Shown here piece by piece: positions 34,378 to 47,600 of a stretch of DNA of 64,000 nt. Numbering within the stretch: position 1 is the first letter of the stretch; every line of letters starts with the position of its first letter. Under the pieces are notes generated by a model that had not been told where the DNA came from, made no database searches, and saw only the letters and a list, made by a program, of their open reading frames with translations. Position numbers and translations under genes: made by a program. The DNA lies in contig NC_063170.1 of NCBI RefSeq assembly GCF_023159225.1, forward strand, positions 28,174,301-28,238,300, read 5' to 3'. The stretch comes from Perognathus longimembris pacificus. Taxonomy: Eukaryota; Chordata; Mammalia; Rodentia; Heteromyidae.

Positions 34378-37300
34378 CTACAGAGGAAAACAATAAGCAA
34401 GTCATTTGTTTTGTGTGTAAAGTTGACAGGTAGAATCAATATCAGCCTGGGGGAGGGGGGGAGAAAGGATGGGGAGTAAATTCACAGAAAGATTTCCTCA
34501 TGGAAAGTATCAGTTTCCTAAGCTTTCATTTCATTTTCCTGAGGCATATTATGAACATATAAAGCAGACATTTCAGTATGCTTCTCTTTGCTGGTAATTT
34601 TTATTTACTTAGGGAGCCTTTTTCACAGATGAGCATAAAATATTAAACAGAGAGCCTAGAAGGGATTCTATTGGGCAGCACGTAGCCTGCTTTGCATTTC
34701 TATCTTCCTCAGAATTTAACTTTTATAGCATTCTGGAACCAATGGCACCTCTCTGAAAAAACACATTTAATTGCCAACTATATAAAGAAAATTTATCCCT
34801 TCCTAGATTTTTGTTACCAACTGTATAACTGAGCTGATTAGTAACTAAGAAATAGCATTAATTTCTCAAGTAAGTCAGAGTGCCTCTCAATACTCTATTT
34901 TACATTTTGTTAGCTTGTTTTTTAAGTTAAATAAGAGATTAGGGATATTTCGAAGATTTGAGATTATGAAAAAATTCTACAAAAAGCTGTCTGCATGACT
35001 TACTTGTTTTTCAATTTCTTTCAGTTGACTCTCATCTTTTTGGAATTCATGAAATGCTTCTTTCACTAGGTTGTCTAGATCTACTTTGTCTTGAAATTCT
35101 AGTTCAGGGTTTCTTTCCAGTACAATGGACACAACCATTAGTAACTAGAAGAGACAGACATCGAAAGCCCATTATGTGACACAGTCTAGACATGCTTTCC
35201 ATCTTTAATCTGACAGATGGATGGCCCTGGTATTTCATGGTGTCTTCTGTATTATACCAGAGGCTTAAGGAGCCTCAATAGATGGGAATTTTCTTCACTT
35301 TGAAAATTACTAGCATAAGGTATCTTTGGAAAATGCTTGTTTGTTTGTGCATCCCCATAACTATATACAATCTTTAGTGACAAGTAAGGCTAATAACATA
35401 AAATGACTTTCCTAACTCTGCACATAGTACATGATGTTCTCTTCAAAAGTCTCTGAAATTTTTGGACCTTTGGGCATCAATCCTGTTTGGAAAGCCACCA
35501 AATACAGTGTCCACTTAGGCAGGCTGCCAAAGAAGAGGTGGCAGGAAACAAAGCTAAAGCAGGGAGGTAGACTTAAGGGAGACTTTGGAACTCTTGTCAT
35601 GATTAAGTGACTTAGAGCTAAGCACCTCAAAATGAGTACAACCATGCATGTTTACTTAGAGAATGGCTATATGTGTTTTAACTCTGACTTTCTTATGATA
35701 TAAGTACTATTTAGTCTGTATAAACTACTTTGGTTTAAGGCATCAACCTATTTTTTGGCCTTTCTATATATTTATCACCAGAAGTAATATTCACTGTAGA
35801 TGACAAATTCTTACATGTGAAGACTGTGTCTAAACATGCAACATATGGGAAAAGCTGAGATGATGTTTGTCTTTCATTTGCACAGTGAACAATTAGCAAT
35901 TAACCTTTAAGTACTCAATTTTGGAATCTTATGATTTTTATCTAGGTTTGTCCAAAACAGGACTTGAAAAAAACAAAAGAACAACTTTCAGTAAAATGAA
36001 GGGGTTACATGTAGGAGACCCACGTGGCAGGCTTCAGCCAGAAGATGAACTGTTGTTGCAGTTGTAATGGGATTTTTTTTATTTTTATTTTTTTTTACTG
36101 CAAAGGGCCAGTTTGGTCCACAATAACAACCTCTATGTCCACTGTTTACCCTAGATAACTAATCAGCATCAGCAGGCAGTATCAGTGGTAGATTATTCAG
36201 GAAACACAGAGTCTAATGGAAACATTCCCAGGAATGAGATGCAATGAGACTGGGGCTTCATTGTATCTGACAGAATGTTTTACAGTGACAGAGGGCATGT
36301 GTGCACTTGTGTGTACTTGTGTTTATTAGCACTTTACTGAAAGCCATGATGACACAATGCCTGTAATGTCTTTTCTTCACAGATAGATGCTAGGAAAGCT
36401 GTCTTTAAAAAAGTTAACAGTACTATTGGGTGTAAGGGAAACTTTTGTTTTCTATAATTTTCCCAACTGTTAAGACTTTCTACAATAATAACGTATTATT
36501 TTTGTAAACAGAAAAAAAGGCCATAAATAAAATGATCCCTTTCTCTATTATGGTATGCTGTTGAAAGGCTAGGCTATTAGTTCTTCCATATGGAAGGAAT
36601 TTAGGATGTTTGACTTTTACATGTGTCTTGACTTGAGTGAAGGATGCTGTCTCCTTGGAGACTACATTAGGAGAGTTTACAGTCTGGTGAGGGACATTAT
36701 TCTTGGTTCCCTGAGCATTTTTCCTGTACCAGTTTTCAGTCAAAAGATAGAAAGCGCATCTTCAGCCATGCATGTCTTTTAATACAAACCTCCACGACTA
36801 TCTGTCTGTACTTTGGCTGGTCAATATTTCCCAACATGTCTTCAACAAGGAGAGAAAAATTCATCTCATACATGGTCATATCTGACAGGGTTGGTTGCTG
36901 AAAAAAATATACCACCAACATTAACACGTTGAATGTTAAACTATACTTCTCATTTAATAAGGGAATGCCATTTTCTAATCAATCATCTCTTTCAGCTTCT
37001 ATAAAACCTTTGAGCTATAAAACCTTCTAGCTCCATGACTGGATTTTATTCATGTCAAAGTACTGACGCCAACCATCTGATGATTGTGATAAACCTCACA
37101 TTTTTAATAGTTATCTTCCGCATACCAATGTTTTTAGGGGAAAAGGCCTACATTAGAAAGCCGTTTCAGCACATAAAGCGAACAGTCAAAGAAAGGTAAT
37201 TAATAGCTTTCTGAACACAGGAAGTTAAGCTTGCTGTCAGACAGCATGTAAGTCACTTGCTATTAAACTTACATCATTTATGTAGCAGGGCCTTTCTAAA

Positions 37301-38660
37301 CTTACAGCAAAAGTGCAAACAAATAAGTCAAAACATTATTATAAGCAGAAGTGACAAGGAAAGAGAAAAAAGAAACAAGACTAAAATAATTTTGTCTAAT
37401 CTTTGTCTCGTTTAAAACAAGTATTTATACAGTCTTTCATACACTTTTTACAAACCACGTGAAAGCAGAAAATGAATTTAAATTTGAATCTGGGCATGGT
37501 GAGTTACTCTCAAATGAAAAGGAAAGATCTAAATGTTAGCTTTGCAAGGTAGAAAATAGATGGGGTCACTAGAATCATTCCCAGACATGGAGAGACGATA
37601 TTACACACAAATTTGCTTTTATCTCAATGGTTTGTAGAGAACTTAGCTACAGCTCTGTAATAATACTTAGGCATTTGCTATTCAGAAGGGAGTAAGAATT
37701 CCCCTTGATTGTTATCTTGTGATCAACTGAGAGCAAAGCTGCTCAGCAGTAGTTAACAATTCCTTAGACCTGTGCTAAATACAGCTACTGTGTTCAACAG
37801 TCAGTACTATCCAACATACTGTTAATATTTACAAGTAGTATTCAAGTTGGGAAAAATGAAATCTGCTTACCAAAGCAGTTACTATGATTGTTTAAATATC
37901 TAACAACTGGATTAGTGAGGTTTCAGAAGTAAAAGGAAAATTCATGATTTCTCATTACTTTTCTTCCAATATATCACTTTAAAGGGTATATAGTTACAAT
38001 GCAATTACGACTAGCTATAGATGAGACACTTCTCTGAAAGATTTTAAGGCAGAGAAATTAAGAGAGAAGACTCAGAGCCAGACTGCCCGGGACCACATCC
38101 TGGGCCAACTACTTGATAGATCAAATGAGAATAGCAGGGCACAACTTTTACAATTAAGATGACTGAGTACTTAAAAAGCTCCTGGAGCATAAGAAGCATA
38201 ACACACACTTATTGTCATCACTGCTAGCAAAACAAGACAGTAAACGAAAGTGGCTGAGACTGTCACAGAATCAAATGAAACCTGGTAGGTATTAGTGGAC
38301 ATTCAGACAGGTGCTAATGACAGGCTGCAACAGTGCACTGCCCAGATATGCACAGATGAGGCCCAGCAGAAGCAACAGGAGACCAAGAGCAGCAGCTCTC
38401 TGCTCTCAGGAGGCAGGGTTGCTCCAGAGCAGTAATCACAAGTCATCAGTTTATGCAACTTGGGAAACTATCTGAAGGAGAGGGCATTTATTCATTTGGT
38501 AATTTAAGTGCAATTCCTAAGTAGTGATTTCCTTATCTGCATTACCAGGCCATTTTGATTCTAAGGCCCAATCTGTTTTTGTCTTTTCAATGCATGTGTT
38601 ATGACTGTGTAGTCTCCTAGTGCTGGGACATCACCAAAAATACATAAGTGTGTATGTGTA

Positions 38661-38698
<38 letters not shown>

Positions 38699-41600
38699 AC
38701 AGACAGACAGAGAGAGAGAAAGGAGGAGGAGGAGGAGGGGGGAAGAGAGGGAGGAGGGGGAGGGGGAGGAGGAGGAGGAGGAGGAGGAGGGGGAGGGGGA
38801 GGGGGAGGAGGGGGAGGAGGGGGAGGAGGGGGAGGAGGGGGAGGAGGAGGGGGAGGAGGGGGAGGAGGGGGAGGAGGGGGAGGAGGGGGGGAGGAGGAGG
38901 AGGAGGAGGAGGAGGAGGAGGAGGAGGAGGAGGAGGAGGAGGAGGAGGAGGAGGAGGAGGAGGAGGAGGAGGAGGAGGAGGAGGGACTTATATGCTGAAA
39001 GAGAAAAATAAAATAACTCAGATTGGGGAAAAATATATTCAGCCAAGCTGATTTATACTTATGTTGTAGTATTTTATCCCTTCAGATGTGGAGTGGATGT
39101 ACCTTCTTTGAATACTCTTAGAACACTGAAAAGCAGAGAAGTTATCTGTAGCACAGAAAGGGAAAGAATTCTCTACACTTTTAGGTCTCTTTTCCTATTA
39201 TCAACAATGAGGTTTACCTGTGGCAAATGCTTCCCGGCCACGATGATACCATTGGGTGTGCGCTCTAGGATCTGCCACACTCGGTCATAGAACTCAGGGG
39301 GAGTTCTATTCAAAGACCCATCAATCTGACGCCTGTTTAGCCAACATCTGTAGACAAAGAAAAATGTCTCAGCATTGAAAAAAAAGCTTGTTCTGGCAGA
39401 AAGCAGAGCTTTCAGTATGGCAGAACTATTTCAATAGGGAGAGCAATAAAAGTCCAAATCCATCACTGATGCATATCTTCCATGTGTTACAGAGGTTAGT
39501 AAATATTTCATAGTGAAAACAGAGCTTGCAGGAGAAGAGGAAACTTGCAAGATTTTAAAAAATCAAGTAGGCAAAACATTATTCTCTAATAAGCTGTGAG
39601 TGGCTCACTACATGATCAAATACTTTTCTACTACACAAAACAGTTATTTTAAAAACACAGGGAAAAATAACCACGGGAGCAACCAAATCTCACAACTTGT
39701 GTGTTTCTCATATGTAACAAAACATACGCTCTATAAAGGCATGGGAGCCATATGCTTGACCATCCCTATATATCCTTCTGAAAAGATTGCTCAATAAACA
39801 TTTGATCAGTAAAAGAATGCTCAAAAAAGCAATATCATAAAATCATTCAATTTTAAGCCTTATAAGTTTGCTATTTAAATCTGATTAAACACTTGGTGTT
39901 GAGAAACCAGACACAGAATCTTCTTAATTTTTTTATATTGGAGTACTCAGTGAGCTCAGGGCCTTACACTTTCGAGGAAGGTGCTCTACCACTTGAGCTT
40001 CTCACTCAACACTTTTGGTAGGATTATTTTTGACGCATGGGCTGGCTTGAGCTGTGGTCCTCCTACTTGTGCTTCATCCCCACTGGGGGTGACAGGCCTT
40101 GCTCAGCCATTGTGTGCTCCCACCCTGTAGCTGGGATAACAGCTGGGATAACCCAAGTAGTTACAATTATAGGTCTCAGTCACTGTGCACAGCTCAGATA
40201 CAAAATGTTAAATGTTGTAATACAGAACACAGTGATATCTACATCTCTTAATGGATTAAGTATTAAATCTTAAAAAAGATGTAACACACCATTGATAACA
40301 AAGTTTGAAAGGTGCAAAATCTATGTAAATTTCTAAAGAATACATGACATAGTATGTTCTTAGAAAATTAATATGTAAGTATTATAAAATGCTGTGGAGT
40401 CATTATGAGGTACAAAGTAAAGTGTATTTTGCATGGTTTTTTTTTGCCAGTCCTGGGCCTTGAACTCAGGGCCTGAGCAATGTCCCTGGCTTTTTTTTTG
40501 CTCAAGGCTAGCCCTCTGCCACTTGAGCCACAGCGCCACTTGTGGCCATTTTTTATATATGTAGTGCTGGGGAATCGAACACCTAGGGCTTCGTTATGGG
40601 AGGCAAGCACTCTTGCCACTAGGCCATATTCCCAGCCCCACAAAGTAAAATTTTATGTACTAGCATTTATAAATAAAAAATAAATTAACTACAAATAAGC
40701 TGCAAATATATTACCCACTTTTTTCTTATTTATTGTCAAAGTGATGTACAGAGAGGTTACAGTTTCATATGTTAGGCCTTGGGTACATTTCTTGTACTGT
40801 TTGTTACCTCCTTCCTCATTTCCCCCCTCCCCTACCCACTTTTTTTTTTTAATAAAAGAACAATAATATTTCTGTTGTTGTATGTGTATAAAGTATGTGT
40901 GTATGAAATATCTGAAAAAATATATCAGATTGATATCAGTTATTTTAAACTTCCTTTAAAAGTTTGGTGGTTTATATATCCAAATCCTAGCTACTCAGGA
41001 GGCTGAGCTAAGGGGACCATTGTTCAAAGCCAGCCAAGGCAGAAAAGTTCATGACCCTCTTATCTTTAAGTAACCAGCAAAAGGTTGCAAGTGGAGGTGT
41101 ACCTCAAGTGGTAATTCACCAACCTTGAGCAGAAAAGACAAGTAAGAATACAAAGCCTTATGAGAGGGAGTTCAAGCCCTTAGTACTAGCACCAAAACAA
41201 ACACACACCCCTCCCCAAACTTCTCTTTTTGGTGATACCAGGGTTTTGAACTCAGGGTCTTATGCTTGGTTTCAATTCTTATATGATTTTATTATTTCTT
41301 TCCTTGTCCTTGGTTTGAGTCCTAGTTGAAGGGCCTTTTCCATACTAAGATTAAAAAGAAGTTTACCAATGTCTTTTAGTACTTGTATACTTCCATTTTG
41401 ACATATAGATCTCTAATCTACATAGAGTTCATTCTCGTAGTGGTATATAGTATGTCCTTTTGTCTTTTTGCCAATAGATACCCAATTGTCCAAATACTAT
41501 TTACTTAAGAAGCCCAAGATGCCACCTTAATTATATACTAAATAGTTATTAGAATCACATTACATTTACAACTGAGAGCTTTATAATGTTAGCTATTCTA

Positions 41601-44600
41601 AGAACAAGAATACTTTTCCATTTGTTCAAATTTACTTTTGTAGATAGCTTTAGTAGAAAGTCCAGGTAGAATTTCTAAGTATTTTCTAGCTTTGGAAAAT
41701 GACAGGTACAGAGGTGCTCATTACATACTTGCTTAAATATTGTAACAATGCTCATTCTGGAATTAAAAATAAATATTAAAATCAAGGTAATCCACAACTA
41801 TTTGTTTTGCTCTTATTTCAAGGTAAGCACAAGTTAAGTTTATAAAGGGTTTATCCTTGAAGATGACAATCTACACAGGGAAAGAGAATCACAGGCAACT
41901 TATTTAAATAATTCTTTCTGGCAAAATTTTGGGAGAAGAAGTTATAAAGTTTCAGAAAGGAAATTGACCCAAGTGGTAAGAACTGTTACATATTGTACAA
42001 AATAATAAAAATAAGAAAGATTTATAAGCTATGTCTGAAAATGTATAAAATTTTAAGCAACACAAAACTATAAATTTAGATAGGTAAGTTATTTTCTCTG
42101 TTTATACTGTCCGGTAAGATTCCCTCTGATACTATGCTTGCTTTACTTTTCTTTTCTTTTTTTTTTTCCTTTTTGTGCTGGTCCTGGGGCTTGAACTCAG
42201 GGCTCGGGTGCTGTACATGAGCTTTTTTGCTCAAGGCTACTGCTCTACCATATGAGCCACAGAGCCACTTACAGCTTTTTTGGTGGTTTATTGGAGATAA
42301 TAGTCTCATAGACTTTCCTATCCAGGTGGGCTTTGAACTATGATCCTCAGATCTCAGCCTTCTGAGTAGCAAGGAAAGAAGTGAGCTGCTGGTGCCAAGC
42401 CTGGCTGAATTTTAACTCTTATTAGTGTCTTATTAGTTTCATATATGCATAGTAAGTTAAAAATCATGATGTGTCTGTAATAAAAGGTGTAATTACCTTC
42501 TATTCTGTTGAGGCTGGAGAATATCCAGCAGAAGTTGCTTCACTTCACTGGGTGACAGCTGATATAAGTCTACGGCTGGCTTGTCTCCACCCCGGATTTG
42601 CAGCTCATACTCCATAGCATGGATGATCCACCTGAAGCAAATGAATCGATAATTCTGGAAATAAGTCATCTTGTGCTTTCTCAAAAATGCCCTTAACAAC
42701 ACTGATCCATCAATTTCCTGAGCCACTGATATAATCACTTTCATGATTGTTTGACAAAACCAGACTCTTATTAAAAATGAGACCTGGTCATCATAAGTAG
42801 TTACGATGTAAGACATGAAAATAGTTAAGTCCTAAGATCTTATCAAGTGAGACTACCATAAACAGTATGAAAGTAATTTCCATAGAATAATTTCTTAACA
42901 CCAAAAACATGCAAAAACAAATGGGACATGGACAGTGGGGCTGTGCTATTATATAAATATAATGAACATTTAAAAGTACTCATTTCTTTTATTTTGCAAG
43001 TCATCCTTTGGGGTGGCAGGGGATATAGAAATGTTTCTATCCAAAATGAAAATATGTGATTAGTTGTAATTTAATTACAGTGTGTATTAAGAAATGTACT
43101 TTAACCAATGGATTTTGGGATAGCCAAATATTTAATTATTTTATGTATAAGCAATTTTTTTAATTTGAGAAACTTTAAAAAAGTATTTCTGCAGTTTCAT
43201 CTCATTTCTTTTATGTACTATATTCTGAGGAAAGGACTAGTGATGAAAATCATAGAAACTTTGGAAATAACATTGTGCTTTAGGTAATCAGCAGTATGTA
43301 CACTACTAGGAAAAGTCAGGGAATTACTCTCTTTGGCAATGTTTTAGCCTTAAGTCCTCTGGTGAACACTAATAACACTGCATCTTAAAAGAATGTGTCT
43401 TCCTTCACCCACATTGCCTGTCCCATGAAGGTCGGGGCTGCACACCAGTGCACAGGAGCAAACGCCTGGTTATAGCAGTGAGGAGGTAAAGTGGCTGCAC
43501 CCAGACACAGCATCTCTCTCTTGACCCACTTCCGTGAAAGACAATCCACAGGAAGCCCAATAGTTAAAAAAAAAAAAAGGAATAGATATTAAACAAATTG
43601 AAGTCCTTCTTTTTGCCAAGACTGGTTTTCAAAACAACAGTGATGTATCCCCACTGGATGAATTTAATATCCTATTGCAAAAGAAAAGTGAGGGAGGGGC
43701 CGGGTTGGGAAGGACATGTAAGAATGTTGAAAGAGGTGACACTGATCAAAATGTATTTCTAAGCTGCTTTGTTGAAAGGCAACTCCTTTGTACAACTATT
43801 TGAAGATAATTTTGAAAAAGGAACTTTAAAAAATAAACTCTATAAGTTGATCGTTTACATTTTTGTAGTACTAGGATTGAATTCAAAGCCTTGCATTTGC
43901 TAGAATGACTTTACTCTTTGAGTCATTCCTCAAATCCTTTTGCTTTAGTTTGTTTTTCCGATAGTCTTACACTATTGCCTGAAAAAGAAAAAGCTGGACT
44001 AAGTCTATGTTATTGGCAAGAATTAGGATTTCTTTACTTGCTAACCTCAGTGTCAGTGATTGTATTTAACCAAAATGTTTTACTAGTACAAGGGTGGGAG
44101 GAACATAGTTACTTTGAATACTTTGATGTTAAAGTTAAAGCTTTTCTGTGACTGTTTTACTGAAAGAAGAGTTCCAATGAGAACTTTTTTTTTCATTTTA
44201 TGACAAATGTAATGTGAAGAACATATAAAAAGAAGTTTTAACAATGACCAGAAATTTAAAATACTGTAGGATATGTCATTTCTCCATGTTCAATCAGCTT
44301 TTTTTTAAAAAAAAAAAATCAATCATTGAATGGAAACAATATTCTAAGAACCAATGGTAATATCTTTGCCAGGTCAAGTGGCTTAAAAACAGCCTCTTCT
44401 CTCCCCTCTCCCCCTCCCCCGCCCCCCATTTTTTGGGGGGGTTGGTTGTAGAGCTTAACTCAGGGTCTTGTTGCTGTTCCTGAGCTTTTTTGATCAAGGC
44501 TAGAGCTCTACCACTTTGAGACAGAACCACTTATGGTTTTCTGGTGATTTTAGAGTCTCAGAGACTCTGCTTCTGAGGCTGCCACTGTGCCTGGGTTAAG

Positions 44601-47600
44601 AGAGCATCTTGGGAACGTTTTGTCCAGGCTGGTCTCAAACTGGTCTCCCGATCTCCACTTCCCAAGTATCCAGGATTATAAGTGTGAGCCACTTTGCCCA
44701 GATCCTATTGCTTTTTCCCCCCTCTTTATTATCAAACTGATACAGAGGGGTTGGCAGATTCATATGAAAGGCAGTTAGTACATTTCTTGTTCTACTTGTT
44801 ACCGCCTCCCTCATCCCCCCCCCCCTTCCCCTCTCCTACCAAGAGTTGTGCAGTTGGGTTACACCAAATGGTTTTGTAAGTGTTGCTTTTTGAATGGTTT
44901 GTCTTTTTGTTCTTTGTCTCTCAATTTTGGTATTCCCTCTCCCTTCCCCAGTTATAATACTTTTGCCTAGGCAAGCCTTAGTTCCTGTACTGCCACATGT
45001 GTGCGCTCTCTCTCTCTCTCTTTCTCCCCCCACCTCCCCTCCTCTGTGTGTGTTATGGAATACTCTTTGGGAGAATCAAGTGTAAGTGTGGCTATGGAAC
45101 AAAAGAGCCGCTAGTCCAAGACTGTGGCAGTAGCCTCCTACCTAGTTCTACTTCCCCATTGTCCTCTGGCCTGTTCTCAACACATCGGCAGGAATGATGC
45201 CTCTAACATGGTCAGGTCATATTACCTTGCTACTCAAAACCAACCACAAAGAGCTGCTCATTTCATTTTGAGTGGGAGCCAACAGAATAGGTAGATGAGC
45301 TTAGAAGCAGCTTCCAGTTAAGAAGAACTTCTTTAAGTACAAATTTTGATCTTTAATTTGTAGTTGAGACATGAAGAGTTGTTCTCTTTTATGTATTATT
45401 TTATATATTTTATTTCTTTTTCTATTTAAACTTAAATGTGGAGATGTTTTACTTTCTAGACTAAAACTTGGGTTCCAGAAATATAACCACTAATGTCATG
45501 CATGGGCTTTGTTTTAAAAGATATTGATTAAAAAATAAGTTGCCATTTTGGGGACAATCAGAAAAAATTAGAATATGAATTGAGTGTCTGGTGATATTAA
45601 GGAATTATTGTTAATGTAATTGGGTATGATAATAGTATTGTGATCATTTAAGAAAGTATCCTAGCTGACCATGGGGGTGCATGCCCGTAGTCCTAGCACT
45701 TAGAAGGTAGAGACAAGAGCTTGAGGTCAGTTTGGACCCAGTTGAAAAAACAAAATAACTAAAACTCAAAATATCCCTATTAAACACACATACACACAAA
45801 CACACATACACAAACACACAATCACATACATTCACTAAAACATTAAGAGGTAAAGTTGCAACTGTGTAGGACTTGTCTTATTATGTCCTATAACAACATT
45901 AACAAGATAAATAAAAGGTAAATCACCAGCTTATACCATGTAAAAGTAGGTATATGGGAATTTATCAAATAATTCTGCTGTTACACATTGTTTAAGCCAA
46001 AACAGTAATAGGCTTAAATATAAATTCTGCCACCAACTGTGCCCCAGTGGCAAATTGGTTTTCAGATAGAAGTAGTATTTACCCATTTAACTTACTTTAT
46101 AAAATTATTTTGAGGAACAAAGAACACAATGCATGTAAAAGGCTTTGGAGAGTTTAAGGTCACAAAACAATTAGCTAACTCCCATTATTTGACTTCTGAA
46201 ACTCAAGTTCCAGGGACGTGTGTGCACACATGCATGCATGCATATGTGTGCATGTGGTATGTGCTGTCCCTGCAGCTTGAACTTAGGGCCTGAGCACTGT
46301 CCCAGAGCTTTCTTGCTCAAGGTTAGTGTTCTAATACTTGAGCCACAGCTCCATTTCCAGCTTTTTTGGGTATCTAATTGGAGACAAGAGTATCACGAAC
46401 TTTCCTACCCAGGCTGGCTTCAAACTATAATCCTCAGCTCTCAGCCTCCTGAATAGCTAGGATTATAGGCCTAAACCACTGGCACCTGGCTGTATTATAA
46501 ATTTTTAATTCAAGTCATAGAGTTTTTAAAGTAAAACACTGAGTTAAGTAACATTATTTTTTGTTTTGAAAAATTTCCAATAATTTGAGATGTTAAAACT
46601 AAATGTAGGCTCGCCTGTAATCCTAGCTACTTAGAAGGCTGAGATCTGAGGATAGCCTTGAGCAAAAAGAAGCTTGGAAACAATATAGTTCAAGGCCCAG
46701 TACTAGCAAAAAAATTTTAATTAAAAAACAGGCTATCTTTAAATATTTCTTAGTACTGTATATACAAAAAGATAATCAGAGGCCTAAAAACTTCCCTTGG
46801 GCTTCTCCCTTCTATTTATAAAATCTCAGTAGTTCTGTGAACCATTATACTCAAACTTCATAATAATCAATCAGCAATGAAAAAAGGTAACTTTTTCACT
46901 TACTGAGCACAAGTGAGCATTTGTCATGTTAATTAAAACATACCCACTTATTCTAAAATAATGACCAAATTATTCAGTTTATACCTTGGAATTTTTTTTT
47001 GAAAGACTAAAAGGAGCAAAACACTACACATAAGCTACTAAAATAGCTGTGGCAAGAAATGGAAAAAGGAAATGACAGAGTAATACAGTTAAGAAAATAA
47101 AAATTATGTTACCTATTTAAGAACTACTAATAAAACAAGGCAAAGGCAAAAATCTGACTTCTCTTTCTCATTCCCACTGACAGGGTCACCAAGTTGGTTT
47201 GACAGTAACAGAATAAAAGCACTTAAATGCAAAAAAAAATGTGGAAGAAGAGAGAGAAGCGACATGGAAGGTCAAAAAACGACAGTGATCCTTGGGCCAG
47301 GATCTTTATAAATTCAGCCTGTTGAAAAGAACCAGACACATGCTTTCCTTGCCAATAAGCAGATAAGACAGTGGCAGATCCATACCACTGACCAAATCAA
47401 CCTTCACACATATCAAGGCTGGACTCCAGGGCGATAATTTCCTCAGGACTGCAGATATGTGCAAAGAGGCAGACAACTATTTTAGTAGAATCACAAGAAT
47501 GAATTTATTTTCTGAAACTCTCTTGTGGTATATTTAGGAAGGATAATGTTGTATGTATCAGCATTTAAAAAAGACTTTTTCTTTATAATATGTGCCATTC

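Noticed and set aside
38561..39051. Long ORFs with runs of Leu, Pro, Ser, Arg or Gly
   Set aside because: They are only translations of the GGA/GGGGGA purine repeat in different frames.
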